A stretch of DNA of 64,000 nt from Litorivita sp050633545. Its GTDB lineage: Bacteria; Pseudomonadota; Alphaproteobacteria; Rhodobacterales; Rhodobacteraceae. Both the position numbers and the translations under genes were made by a program. How positions within the stretch are numbered: the stretch's first letter is position 1; each line of letters begins with the position of its first letter. The stretch spans positions 496,001-560,000 of the forward strand of contig JBOEGS010000001.1 of the NCBI GenBank assembly GCA_050633545.1, written 5' to 3'. A model generated the notes under the pieces. That model saw nothing but the letters and a program-made list of their open reading frames with translations, did not search any database and had not been told where the DNA came from. Below, in pieces: positions 50,864-60,199 of the stretch.

Positions 50864-52456
50864 TCAATTGGCGGCGGGCAGCGCCAGCCTGTCCCGCACA
50901 TCCCATGTAGGCAGGCGAAAGGCAAGCGCGCGGCTGTCTGGCGCCGATGGGGCGGCGGTAAATCCCAAGGCCTCGTGCAAGCGCAAGGAGGCGGTATTTT
51001 GCGGTAAAACTTCGGCGCTGAGCGCCTGCACATCGCGGCGGGCGGCCATCTTGCGCAAAAAGGCGGCAAGCATCCGCCCGCCCGCGCCCTTTGGCGCCTC
51101 CGCTGCTCCGATGTAAAAGCTCCAATGCCAATCGCCTTTCGCGCGCAGCACCGCCGAGACCAGCCCCAGATCGCGGCCTGCTTCGCTATAGATGCAAAAC
51201 ACCGCGTCCTCGCGCTGCGCCGCGCGGGCGACCCAAGCAACATGGCCCTCCCATTCAAGCGGGTCGGCGCTCAGGCTGGCGGCGCGGATATGGGGCTGGT
51301 TGCGCCATGCGAAAAGCTGCTCGGCATCATCGGCCCTCAAGGGGCGCAGCGCCCCGCCGAGCGCCGCCACCACCCGCGCCGCGCCGCGCCCGTCGCAGAT
51401 TTGCGCCGCTGCCGCGGCCAGCGTTGCCGAGCGGCTGATCGCCTCGGCCAGTGCCGCATCGAGCCGCGCCGGATCGCGCGCGTCCTTAAGCGAAAGCGCC
51501 ACCGCCGCCCCCGCCTCGGCCAAGGCCGCCACACCGGGGCGTTGGTTGTCGCTGACCGCGATGGTCAGGGTCGGCAGGCCGAGGCAGCACCGCTCCCAGC
51601 TTGTCGTACCCCCCGCGCCGATGCACAGATCCGCCGCGCCCATGCGCGCCGCCATATCGGTTGCGTCCAGCGTCAGGCAAAGATCGCGGTCCTGTGCGGC
51701 GCGCGCCTCCACGGCCGCGCGGCTTTGCGACGGCGATCCCATGACCACCTCGGCCCGAAGCGGCGCCGCGGGCGTGCGGGCGTTCCACCGCGCCACAGCG
51801 TCCAGCGCCAGCGGCGCAAGCCCCGCCGCGTCCATCATCCCCGGTGCGATGAGGATACGCCCGATCTCGCCGCCGCGCCGCGCCAAAGCGGCAGGGCGCG
51901 CGGCTGCAAACTCGGGGCGCAGCAGCGCGAAATACGGCCCGCTGAGCCGCGCCAAGGCCCGATGGCGGCGCGGGGCGGCGCCCAAACGGGTCTGGTCCAG
52001 CAGTAAATCCGCCCCCAGAGCGCGGTCATCAAGATCGTCAAAAGCCATCAGCCGCACATCCGGCACCCGCGCGCGCAGCGCCGCAACCCAGCGCCGGTCG
52101 ATCCCGTAGTGGTCCAAAACCACCCAATCGGCTTGCATGCGCAAAGCCTCAAGAGCGCTGCGTTCGGCGTCCTGCTGCCACGGCTGGCGCAGCCAATCTT
52201 CATAGCCGTCGGGGCCCGCCGCGCCGCCGGCATCGCCCGCATCGGAAGCGCTTTGGGCTGGCATGCTTTGGGCTGGCATCAAGATCAAACCATGCCCCGC
52301 CGCGCGCACCCAATCGGCCATGCCGCCGCCCGCGTCGATCATCAAAAAGGTAACCTCATGACCCGCCCCGCGCGCCGCATCGGCCAAGGACAGGCAGCGC
52401 ATGATATGCCCGCCGCCAATCCGGCCATCGCCATCTGCGCGGATCAAAAGCCGCAT
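50864..52456 (-). CDS. pseG-pseH: Fused PseG hydrolase and PseH N-acetyltransferase
   Basis: The 530-residue protein joins two pathway steps. Residues about 1-360 are PseG, the UDP-sugar hydrolase, with RADGDGRIGGGHIMRCLSLA (H17 catalytic), LLDQT, and the GT-B-like IGAGGTTSWERCCLGLPTL end. Residues about 366-525 are a GNAT acetyltransferase (PseH) with LRPLRADDAEQLFAWRN, FYIGAAEAPKGAGGRMLAAFL and LRLHEALGFTA. In Campylobacter and Helicobacter these are separate genes. A 15-nt tandem duplication in the PseG part encodes MPAQS twice. The ATG 52456 is 3 nt after the pseF stop. Confidence 0.93.
   Translation of the reverse strand: MRLLIRADGDGRIGGGHIMRCLSLADAARGAGHEVTFLMIDAGGGMADWVRAAGHGLILMPAQSMPAQSASDAGDAGGAAGPDGYEDWLRQPWQQDAERSALEALRMQADWVVLDHYGIDRRWVAALRARVPDVRLMAFDDLDDRALGADLLLDQTRLGAAPRRHRALARLSGPYFALLRPEFAAARPAALARRGGEIGRILIAPGMMDAAGLAPLALDAVARWNARTPAAPLRAEVVMGSPSQSRAAVEARAAQDRDLCLTLDATDMAARMGAADLCIGAGGTTSWERCCLGLPTLTIAVSDNQRPGVAALAEAGAAVALSLKDARDPARLDAALAEAISRSATLAAAAAQICDGRGAARVVAALGGALRPLRADDAEQLFAWRNQPHIRAASLSADPLEWEGHVAWVARAAQREDAVFCIYSEAGRDLGLVSAVLRAKGDWHWSFYIGAAEAPKGAGGRMLAAFLRKMAARRDVQALSAEVLPQNTASLRLHEALGFTAAPSAPDSRALAFRLPTWDVRDRLALPAAN
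52250..52279 (-). repeat. 15-bp tandem duplication in pseG-pseH
   Basis: GCTTTGGGCTGGCAT is repeated exactly in tandem (52250-52264, 52265-52279). It is in frame and adds a second MPAQS in a linker-like, low-complexity loop of the PseG half. Confidence 0.9.
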
Positions 52457-52459
52457 GGC

Positions 52460-53164
52460 CTAGGCTTTCTCGCGCAGGGCAAAGAGTTTTTCCGCGAAAT
52501 GCCAATCATCCATCGTGTCGATGTCGACGCAGCGGTCAGCAGGCAAGATCACGCCCGCCGCACCGTCCCAGATGCGCGCCTGCCCGTCGCACCACGCCTC
52601 AGCGCGGCCCCAATAGAACTGCCCGCTGTCGAAATAGGCGGTTTCGAGGTCTTGCGAGCGTTTGGGCATCATCGCCGCGTCCATGGCCGCCACATTGGCC
52701 CCGCTGCCGCTGCGCCGGTAGGCGCGCTGGATCGGGGTGCGGTATTCGCCCAGCGCCAGAACCCAGCGCGCGCCGCGCGCCAACAGGTCGAGCCCTTCGC
52801 CGAGGTCCTCGGGCGTGACAAAAAACGCCGTCGGATAAAGGCAGCACACTGGCACATCCGGCGCGAGGCCAAGCCGCGTGACCGCGTCGCGGATCACTTC
52901 GGTGGTGCCGGTGAAATCATCCGCGAGCGCCGGATCGCGTATGAATGGCACTTCGGCCCCCAAGGTTTGGGCCGTCTGGGCAATTTCGGCGTCATCGGTG
53001 CTGACGATGATGCGCTTGAACAATCCGCTCTGTTGCGCCGCGGCCAAGGGCCATCCCATCGCCGGACGCCCCGCAAAGGGGCGGTGGTTCTTGTGGGGGA
53101 TGCGTTTGGAGCCGCCACGCGCAGGCAAAATAGCAACCGCGTCGGAGGGTAGATTGTCGCTCAT
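52460..53164 (-). CDS. pseF: Pseudaminic acid cytidylyltransferase
   Basis: PseF activates pseudaminic acid to CMP-pseudaminate with CTP. The 234-residue sequence has the nucleotide-binding ILPARGGSKRIPHKN, STDDAEIAQTAQTLGAEVPFIR, DFTGTTEVI, and the late FDSGQFYWG and CVDIDTMDDW, close to PseF and NeuA. AAGGGA precedes ATG 53164. It is first of the minus-strand pse operon. The FDSGQFYWG motif favours PseF rather than NeuA. Confidence 0.94.
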   Translation of the reverse strand: MSDNLPSDAVAILPARGGSKRIPHKNHRPFAGRPAMGWPLAAAQQSGLFKRIIVSTDDAEIAQTAQTLGAEVPFIRDPALADDFTGTTEVIRDAVTRLGLAPDVPVCCLYPTAFFVTPEDLGEGLDLLARGARWVLALGEYRTPIQRAYRRSGSGANVAAMDAAMMPKRSQDLETAYFDSGQFYWGRAEAWCDGQARIWDGAAGVILPADRCVDIDTMDDWHFAEKLFALREKA

Positions 53165-53245
53165 GTAATCCCTTTCGCGAAGGCCCGCGCCCCCATGGTT
53201 TTGCGCAAGTTTACCAGCCCGCCAAGCAGGAGCAAGCCGCAGCAG

Positions 53246-54166
53246 TCAGGCTTTGCCCGCCGCGCCTTTCCAGCGCCGGTGCACCCAAAGCCATTGCCCC
53301 ATATTCTCGCGCACCCGCCGCTCGAGGCTGTCGTTGAGCGCTTGGGTCATTTCGGCTGCAGAGCTATGGGCGAGCGGCGCTTCCAATTCGACCCGAAAGC
53401 TCATCCCGTCCGCTTGGCGAATGGCATAGCACGGAATGACCAAAGCGTCATATTTGAGCGCCAGTTGCGCCGCCGAGAGCGCCGTATAGGCCGTTTGGCC
53501 AAAGAAGGTCAGCGGCTCGCCCGCGCCCATATGTTGATCGATCAACAGCGCCAGCGATCCGCCCTCTTTGAGGTGTTTGACCATCTGCGCCATGCCCTTG
53601 CGCCCGCGTTCGAACAAGGGGCTGCCCGCCGCCGAAATCGCGGCGACATAGCGGTCGTTGAAATAGCGGTTGTTCATACGCCGGTAGAGCCCGCCCAGCG
53701 GGAAGCCGCGGGCGGCAAATCCGGTGCGGATCACGTCGTAATTGCCAAAATGCCCCGAGACGAAAATCACCGGCTGGCCCTTGGCGCGCGCCGCCTCGAC
53801 CGCGGCCATGCCTTCGCCCTCAAAGGGCGTTGCAAGCGTGACATCACGCAGGTCTTCGGGCGAGAAAATTTCCAGCACCGAGCGGCCCATATTGTCCGGC
53901 ACGGCCCGCGCAAGGCGCTTGATTTCATCGGGCGGCAGGTCGATCCCCGTCAGGCGCAGGTTGTTCTTGATCCGGCGGCGATAGCCCACCAGCGGCGCCA
54001 GCACCCGCGAGAAAAACCACCCGCCGAACGGGATACGCCAGCGGTAGGGCAACAGGCGGATCAGATTGACCAAGCCCACCATGACGGCACCCGACAGCCG
54101 TTCGCCCATTGCGGCGAGGCGCTGTTTGGGGCTTGGCTTTTGGCGTTTTGTGCTTTGCTCGGACAT
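53246..54166 (-). CDS. Lipid A biosynthesis acyltransferase, LpxL/HtrB-like
   Basis: The 306-residue inner-membrane enzyme has an N-terminal hydrophobic helix (about 25-60), the H-x4-D active site at H139-D144 (HFGNYD), LYRRMNNRYF and LLIDQHMGAGEPLTFFGQTAYTA, typical of lauroyl-type acyltransferases. It adds a secondary acyl chain to lipid A. It follows the pse operon side of the locus, 81 nt upstream of pseF on the same strand, and may share a transcript with it. Chain length is not predictable. Confidence 0.9.
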   Translation of the reverse strand: MSEQSTKRQKPSPKQRLAAMGERLSGAVMVGLVNLIRLLPYRWRIPFGGWFFSRVLAPLVGYRRRIKNNLRLTGIDLPPDEIKRLARAVPDNMGRSVLEIFSPEDLRDVTLATPFEGEGMAAVEAARAKGQPVIFVSGHFGNYDVIRTGFAARGFPLGGLYRRMNNRYFNDRYVAAISAAGSPLFERGRKGMAQMVKHLKEGGSLALLIDQHMGAGEPLTFFGQTAYTALSAAQLALKYDALVIPCYAIRQADGMSFRVELEAPLAHSSAAEMTQALNDSLERRVRENMGQWLWVHRRWKGAAGKA

Positions 54167-54316
54167 TGGTTCTCGGGCGCATTTGGGGGCGGCGCGGCGG
54201 CATTCGCGCCGCGCAATCGCAGCCTATATGGCGGCAAATCCGGCCCGACCCAAGCGAAAATATACATCCTTGGCTCTGCGGCATAGGCCCTGCAGCATTG
54301 CCCCTGCGGCTATGGC

Positions 54317-55090
54317 CTAGCCCGCGCCGCCCAAGGCAGCGGTCAGATCCTGCGCCGCGCGTTTGACTTGCGCGCCGATGGTTTCGATCCGTGCGGGCGT
54401 CAACCGCGCGGCCAGACCCGAGACCGAGATCGCGCAGGCCGCATCGCCTTGCGGACCATGCACGGCGGCGGCAACGCAGCGCAGCCCCGTGACATGCTCC
54501 TCGTCATCCACCGCATAGCCGCAGGCCCGAACCCGCGCGATATCCGCCATGGCCGCTGCCAGCCCGCGATGCGAGCGCGAGGTCAGCGGATGAAACCCTG
54601 TGCGCGCGGCGAATGCGGCGATTTGATCGTCGTGCCATGTGGCCAAAATCGCCTTGCCCATGCCCGAGCAAAACACCGGCACCCGCCCGCCAGGAGGGGA
54701 GATGGCGCGCATAATCTCGCGGCTTTCCACTTGCGAGACGGTGACCAGTTGATCCTCGTCCAGAATCCCCAAATTGGCGGTCTCGCGCGTCTCGTCGCGC
54801 AGGCGGCGCAGGAACGGCAAGGCCGGCGCGATAAAGTTGCGCCGCTGGGTATAGGCCGCGCCCACCGAAAAGGCGGCGCGCCCGACATGCCAAAGCGCAT
54901 CATCAGGGGCAAATTGCGCAAAGCCGCTTTGCTCCAGCGTGGTCAAGAGCCGATGCGCTGTCGAGACCGCCAATCCCGCCTCGCGCGCCAGATCGCTGAC
55001 CCTTTGGCCTTCGTCCGATTGGCTCAGCAGCGTCAAAAGGCGCAAGGCGCGGGTCACCGATTGCACCCCTTCGGATTTCCGGCTTTGCAT
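54317..55090 (-). CDS. IclR-family transcriptional regulator
   Basis: The 257-residue protein has an N-terminal winged helix (GVQSVTRALRLLTLLSQ, LSDLAREAGLAVSTAHRLLTTLE region near 25-55) and the C-terminal IclR effector domain (VSQVESREIMRAIS, PVFCSGMGKAILA, GYAVDDEEHVTGLRCVAAAV, DAACAISVSG). ATG 55090 is preceded by AGAGGT. It is divergent from glcB, so it likely controls glyoxylate use through malate synthase G, possibly with glyoxylate or a related acid as effector. That target is inferred from position. Confidence 0.9.
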   Translation of the reverse strand: MQSRKSEGVQSVTRALRLLTLLSQSDEGQRVSDLAREAGLAVSTAHRLLTTLEQSGFAQFAPDDALWHVGRAAFSVGAAYTQRRNFIAPALPFLRRLRDETRETANLGILDEDQLVTVSQVESREIMRAISPPGGRVPVFCSGMGKAILATWHDDQIAAFAARTGFHPLTSRSHRGLAAAMADIARVRACGYAVDDEEHVTGLRCVAAAVHGPQGDAACAISVSGLAARLTPARIETIGAQVKRAAQDLTAALGGAG

Positions 55091-55230
55091 GATTGTGACC
55101 TCTTGTTGCTTGTTTGTGCACCGGTTTAACCGCGCCCAGCGCGCCGCTTTCCACATCGTGAAAAACTTATTCCCAAAACGGGAAGTCCGGCAACCCCTGC
55201 CCTAAAACATAGCCAACACAGGAGAGTGCC

Positions 55231-57369
55231 ATGACAGATTATGTTGACCGCTTCGGCCTTTCGGTCGCCGCCCCGCTTGCCGATCTAATTGAGAATAAAG
55301 TGCTGTTGGGCGTGACGCCCGATGCGTTCTGGTCCGGCTATGCCGAAATGCTGCGTGATTTGATGCCGGTGAACGCCGCGCTTTTGGCGCGGCGCGATGA
55401 TCTGCAGGCGCAGATCGACGCGTGGCATCTGGCGCGCAAGGGGCAGGACATCGACGCGGCAGACTACCGCGGCTTTTTGACAAAGATCGGATATCTGGAG
55501 CCCGAACCTGCTCCCTTTGAAATCGCGGTCGAGAATGTCGATGCAGAGATCGCGACCATCGCAGGGCCGCAATTGGTCGTTCCGGTGATGAACGCGCGCT
55601 TTGCGCTCAATGCGGCGAATGCGCGTTGGGGCTCGCTCTATGATGCGCTTTACGGGACCGATGCCATCGCGGGCACGCCCGAGGGCAAGGGCTATGACGC
55701 GGCGCGCGGCGCCAAAGTCATCGCATGGGCGCGCGCGCATCTGGACAAGATCGCGCCTTTGGCGGGCGGAAGCTGGGCCGATGTCGAGGCGATCGTGCCG
55801 ACAGGCGAGACGGTGTTGATCACCACCAAAGGGTTGGAAACCGGCCTTGCCGATCCGTCGCAATATGCCGGAACCACGGCGGGCGGCGGCCTTATGTTGC
55901 GCAAGAACGGGCTCTTGATCGAGGTGGTCGTGGACCGCGAAAGCGCCATCGGCAAGAGCGATCCGGCAGGCATCAGCGATCTGCGCCTCGAAAGCGCCCT
56001 GACCGCGATTCAGGATTGCGAGGACAGTGTCGCGGCGGTGGACGCCGAAGACAAATGCGCCGTCTATGCCAATTGGCTTGGCCTGATGGATGGCACCTTG
56101 AGCGAGACCTTCGACAAGGGCGGGCGCGAGATGACCCGCCGTTTGAACCCCGATGTGCGCTATACCGACCCGCAAGGCAATGAGGTCACCCATGCGGGGC
56201 GGGCGGTGCTTTTGGTGCGCAACGTGGGGCATTTGATGACCACCGATGCGGTGATGATCGACGGCAAGGAAACCCCCGAAGGAATGCTCGACGCCGCAGT
56301 GACCGTCGCCGCCGCGATGCACGATCTGGCGCGCAGCGACAATAAAAATTCACGCGCGGGATCGGTCTATGTGGTCAAACCCAAAATGCATGGCCCCGAA
56401 GAGGCGGCATTCGCCGACACGCTTTATGGCCGCGTCGAGAAGATCCTCGGCCTGCCCGCCAATACGGTGAAACTGGGCGTGATGGACGAAGAGCGCCGCA
56501 CTTCGGCCAACCTTGCCGCCTGTATCAAGGCCGTCAAAAACCGCTGCGTTTTCATCAACACGGGCTTTTTGGACCGCACCGGCGACGAGATCCACACCTC
56601 GATGCAGGGCGGCGCGGTGATCCCCAAAGCCGAAATGCAAGCCGCGCCTTGGCTGGGCGCCTATGAGGCGGGCAATGTCGATACGGGGCTGGCTTGCGGC
56701 CTGTCTGGCAAGGCGCAGATCGGCAAAGGAATGTGGGCCAAACCCGACATGATGGCCGAGATGCTGGAGGTGAAAATCGGCCACCCGAAAGCCGGAGCGA
56801 ATACCGCTTGGGTGCCCTCACCCACCGCCGCGACCCTGCACGCCACGCATTACCATCAGGTCGATGTCGCCGCATTGCAGCAGCACCTCAAATCGCGTGC
56901 GGCGGCCTCGAAAGAGGCGCTTTTGACCCCGCCTTTGATGCATGGCCGCAACCTGTCGGATGCCGAGGTCAGGCGCGAATTGGACAATGCCTGCCAATCG
57001 ATCCTTGGTTATGTGGTGCGCTGGGTCGATCAAGGCGTCGGCTGCTCGAAAGTGCCCGATATCAACGATGTCGGATTGATGGAGGATCGCGCGACCTTGC
57101 GGATTTCCTCGCAATATCTGGCCAACTGGATGCTGCACGGGATTTGCTCGGGCGACGAGATCGACGCCGCCCTGCGCCGGATGGCCCCGAAGGTCGACGC
57201 GCAAAACGCCTCTGATCCGGCCTATGTGCCGATGGCTCCGGCCTTTGACGGGATCGCCTTTCATGCGGCGCGCGATTTGATCTTCAAAGGGATCGAACAA
57301 CCCTCCGGCTATACCGAACCCCTTCTTCACGCGGCGCGCCGCGCGGCCAAAGCCCAGAAAGGCGCATAA
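55231..57369 (+). CDS. glcB: Malate synthase G
   Basis: The enzyme condenses glyoxylate and acetyl-CoA to malate. The 712-residue single-chain G isoform has the large inserted domain (about 120-260), then NVGHLMTTDAVMIDG, YVVKPKMHGPEEAAF, GVMDEERRTSANL and the late VDQGVGCSKVPDIND and ASLRISSQ-like 'TLRISSQYLANWM'. Length is slightly under the E. coli 723. A GGAG site is just before ATG 55231. It is followed one base later by glcG, so the two form an operon. Confidence 0.96.
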   Translation: MTDYVDRFGLSVAAPLADLIENKVLLGVTPDAFWSGYAEMLRDLMPVNAALLARRDDLQAQIDAWHLARKGQDIDAADYRGFLTKIGYLEPEPAPFEIAVENVDAEIATIAGPQLVVPVMNARFALNAANARWGSLYDALYGTDAIAGTPEGKGYDAARGAKVIAWARAHLDKIAPLAGGSWADVEAIVPTGETVLITTKGLETGLADPSQYAGTTAGGGLMLRKNGLLIEVVVDRESAIGKSDPAGISDLRLESALTAIQDCEDSVAAVDAEDKCAVYANWLGLMDGTLSETFDKGGREMTRRLNPDVRYTDPQGNEVTHAGRAVLLVRNVGHLMTTDAVMIDGKETPEGMLDAAVTVAAAMHDLARSDNKNSRAGSVYVVKPKMHGPEEAAFADTLYGRVEKILGLPANTVKLGVMDEERRTSANLAACIKAVKNRCVFINTGFLDRTGDEIHTSMQGGAVIPKAEMQAAPWLGAYEAGNVDTGLACGLSGKAQIGKGMWAKPDMMAEMLEVKIGHPKAGANTAWVPSPTAATLHATHYHQVDVAALQQHLKSRAAASKEALLTPPLMHGRNLSDAEVRRELDNACQSILGYVVRWVDQGVGCSKVPDINDVGLMEDRATLRISSQYLANWMLHGICSGDEIDAALRRMAPKVDAQNASDPAYVPMAPAFDGIAFHAARDLIFKGIEQPSGYTEPLLHAARRAAKAQKGA

Positions 57370-57370
57370 G

Positions 57371-57796
57371 ATGTTGACCATCAAACGATTGGATATTTCC
57401 GAGGCGCAAACAATGATCGCGGGCGCGCGCGCCAAAGCGACCGAGATCGGCGTGCCCATGTGCATCGCCATCACCGACGAGGGCGGCAACCTCATCGCGT
57501 TCGAGCGCATGGACGGCGGCAAGGTCACCTCGACGACCATCGCCATCGACAAAAGCTACACCGCCTCGGCGGCCAAAAAGGCAACCCATGAATATGGCGC
57601 GGCCAGCCAGCCCGGAGCGCCGGCCTACGGGATTTCGTCGGCCATTGGCGGGCGGCTGATGGTGGTGGGCGGCGGTTTGCCCGTGACCTTGGACGGCGAT
57701 GTGGTTGGCGGCATCGGGGTCAGCTCGGGCACGCCCGCGCAAGACCAAGAGGTTGCGCAGGCGGGGATTGATGCCTTGGTTGCGGCGCTGGCCTGA
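57371..57796 (+). CDS. glcG: GlcG/HbpS-like heme-binding-fold protein
   Basis: The 141-residue protein matches the GlcG family (DEGGNLIAFERMDGG, AIDKSYTASA, GGGLPVTLDGDVVGGIGVSSG). Members bind heme or small ligands; in glc operons they accompany glycolate or malate synthase genes without a proven role. It starts 1 nt after the glcB stop, so it is co-translated. The function here is inferred from context. Confidence 0.92.
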   Translation: MLTIKRLDISEAQTMIAGARAKATEIGVPMCIAITDEGGNLIAFERMDGGKVTSTTIAIDKSYTASAAKKATHEYGAASQPGAPAYGISSAIGGRLMVVGGGLPVTLDGDVVGGIGVSSGTPAQDQEVAQAGIDALVAALA

Positions 57797-57876
57797 TCCA
57801 ACCGGCGGCTCGGGCGCGGCGCGGTTTCGCGCCGTGCCGCTCCGGCGCGAAACTGTGCGCTGCTACCATGTGACTG

Positions 57877-59937
57877 CTACCATGTGTATGTGGCCATCAG
57901 GCTCACATTGCGGCCCGCACCGGGGTTTTGGTCATAACCCTCATAGGAAATATCAAAGATATTCCCCACCTGCGCCGAGAGCCTTAGACCGTTGCCGAAC
58001 TCGGCGCTTAGCGCGGCGTTAAACGTCGCATATCCGCTGCCTTTGCTTTGCAGGTCCATATCACCGTTCTCGTCGCGAAGGCCTGCGGCGCTTTCGCCGC
58101 GTAGGAACACATCCCATTCGCCAAAGACCGTGCCGCGTTGCCAATCGCCGCGCAAACCAATCCGCCCCGAAGCCGCAGGCGTGCCGCTGTCATAGGTCGA
58201 ATACCCGTTGCCGTATTGCAATTCGCGCCGCATCAGCGCCAAAGAAGCATAGGGCCGGACGGCGGCTTCGGCGGGGCGGTATTCGGCCTGCACTTCGGCG
58301 CCGAAACTGCGGGCACTATCGACGTTTTGCCATGTGCCGGTGGTGCCGCTGGCGACTTTGACGATGTAATCCTTGCTTTCGGTATAAAACAGCGCGGCGT
58401 CGATCAACACATCCGCGCGATCAAACCGCGCGCCCAATTCAAAGGTATTGGCCTTTTCGGGGCGCAGATCGGGGTTGCCCGCATAAGTCACGCGCCCGCC
58501 CTTGGTGGTCAGGAACATCTGGCTCAGCGACGGATAGCTATAGCCCGAGCTGACATTGGCGCGCAGCGTCATGCCTTCGCCGCGCCGCCAGATCAATCCC
58601 GCTGCGCCAAGCGCGCCTTGATCGGACTTCGAGCTGAGCGGATTGGCGACCCCGTTGGTGGTCGAGGCGTGAAGCTGCGCCGTCACATCATACCAACGCG
58701 CGCCGAGGGTCGCCGTCACATCAGGGGTCAGATCCACCTCGTGCTGACCGTAGAGCGCGAGGGTCTGGATCGAGGCGCGATCATAACCGATCGTTTGCGT
58801 CGTGACCGGAAACGGCAAAAACGGGCTGCTCGTGGTGGTGGTCGAAATTTTATCCGTCACCACCCGATCATCGACATATTCCAGCCCGAGCAAGCTGCGG
58901 CTGCGCGGCCCAAAGGACAAATCCACCTTGGCCGAAATCCCGCGCGTGGTTTGCGCATCTTGAGAATAGGCATTGGTGTCGATCCGCATCGGACCGGCAT
59001 TCACGCCGATGTCGCTGTCGAATACGCGGTCGATGCTTTGATCAAAGGCGCTGATGCTCAATTTCTTGACCACTTCCGACAGGTCCACCCCTTCGTAGGA
59101 AAGCGCGAATTTGCGCAGGTCGCGTTTGGGCAAGGCGATGGTGAAATCGTCGATCTCGGTGAAGGAATTGGCCGACAAATCAAAGGCCATCGCATCGAGT
59201 GCGAAATAGTGGTTATTCTGCCGATACCCCAAATGCAGCGTCAGGCTTTTGTCCTCGCTGTCGGACGGATCAAGCACGCCGCTTGGCGTGCGCCTGTTGC
59301 CTTGCTCGGAGCGCCCGAAGCCGAGCCGGTAATCAAGCGCGCCCTGCCCCGCCGCCACGGTACCCGCCATCGCATGCGAGACCCGATACCCGCGGGTCGC
59401 GGAAAAATACCCCGCTGTTGTGGTCATCTCGAAAGGCACATCCGCGCCCCCCTTCTTCAAGATGATATTGACCACCCCGCCCACCGCGGACGAGCCGGTG
59501 ACGACCGAAGACGGGCCGCGCACCACTTCGATACGCTCGATGCTGGACGGATCGATCAAAATCGGTTGCCCGTAATTGGAATGGTCCGTGAGCAATTGCC
59601 CGTTGATCATCACCGCCGTGCGCGAGGCGGTTTCGGCGCGGATCGAAATCCGCTCGATCCCGTCCTCGGAAACCTGCACCCCCGGAACCTCGCGCAAGAG
59701 ATTGGCCACCGACGTCGGTGCCGTGCGGTTGATTTGATCCGCCCCAATAACCGTGATCGAGGCGGTGTTTTCCATCACCCCCACCTCAAGCCCCGACCCC
59801 GTCACCGTGATGGCGTCCAACTCAAACACTTCATCGGAGCGCGCAGCAAGCGGCACGCTTATCGCGGCAGCACACATAAATCCGGTCAGCGCGGCTCTTT
59901 GGTAGGGTTTTCTGGGGTTTGACTTTCTGGCTGTCAT
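57877..59937 (-). CDS. TonB-dependent outer-membrane receptor
   Basis: The 686-residue protein has a signal peptide (MTARKSNPRKPYQRAALTGFMCAAAISVPLAARS, split by a basic start), a TonB-box-like region ELDAITVTG, a plug domain (about 60-160: NLLREVPGVQVSEDGIERI, IDPSSIERIEVVRGPSSVVTGSSAVGGVVNI) and a beta-barrel ending in a C-terminal aromatic, TYTW. Its size and plug are BtuB/OprC-like. The ligand (copper, cobalamin, siderophore) cannot be told. An FNR/NNR box lies 73 bp upstream and the nor genes are near, so low-oxygen/NO control is likely. Confidence 0.93.
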   Translation of the reverse strand: MTARKSNPRKPYQRAALTGFMCAAAISVPLAARSDEVFELDAITVTGSGLEVGVMENTASITVIGADQINRTAPTSVANLLREVPGVQVSEDGIERISIRAETASRTAVMINGQLLTDHSNYGQPILIDPSSIERIEVVRGPSSVVTGSSAVGGVVNIILKKGGADVPFEMTTTAGYFSATRGYRVSHAMAGTVAAGQGALDYRLGFGRSEQGNRRTPSGVLDPSDSEDKSLTLHLGYRQNNHYFALDAMAFDLSANSFTEIDDFTIALPKRDLRKFALSYEGVDLSEVVKKLSISAFDQSIDRVFDSDIGVNAGPMRIDTNAYSQDAQTTRGISAKVDLSFGPRSRSLLGLEYVDDRVVTDKISTTTTSSPFLPFPVTTQTIGYDRASIQTLALYGQHEVDLTPDVTATLGARWYDVTAQLHASTTNGVANPLSSKSDQGALGAAGLIWRRGEGMTLRANVSSGYSYPSLSQMFLTTKGGRVTYAGNPDLRPEKANTFELGARFDRADVLIDAALFYTESKDYIVKVASGTTGTWQNVDSARSFGAEVQAEYRPAEAAVRPYASLALMRRELQYGNGYSTYDSGTPAASGRIGLRGDWQRGTVFGEWDVFLRGESAAGLRDENGDMDLQSKGSGYATFNAALSAEFGNGLRLSAQVGNIFDISYEGYDQNPGAGRNVSLMATYTW

Positions 59938-60009
59938 CACATCTGTCCCATTTGCGCGAGGCCCAAAGCGACCCCCTGTGCAGGTTGCGCCAAAGGCGAT
60001 GCGCCCGAA

Positions 60010-60023
60010 TTGACAATTATCAA
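60010..60023. promoter_or_regulatory. FNR/NNR-type box
   Basis: TTGAC-AATT-ATCAA matches the TTGAT-N4-ATCAA consensus of FNR-class regulators at 9 of 10 fixed positions. It lies 73 bp upstream of the receptor start and 177 bp upstream of the Crp/Fnr-type gene, in their shared divergent region. Confidence 0.8.
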
Positions 60024-60199
60024 ACATTCCCGCGCCAAGCCGTAATTACTGCGGCTCAGATGCGCTTATTGTCACAGGCCAAGATGGGGGATAACCTGCC
60101 CCTGCTAACCGGACCCCAACCCGCCCCGCCTGCCCGCCCCGCCCGCCATGTCCCGACACAGGCCGACGCCACCAGAACGCCCCAGTTATAAAGGCCAAA

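Noticed and set aside
58138..59922. 594-residue plus-strand open frame across the TonB receptor
   Set aside because: Antisense shadow of a receptor with clear plug and barrel motifs.
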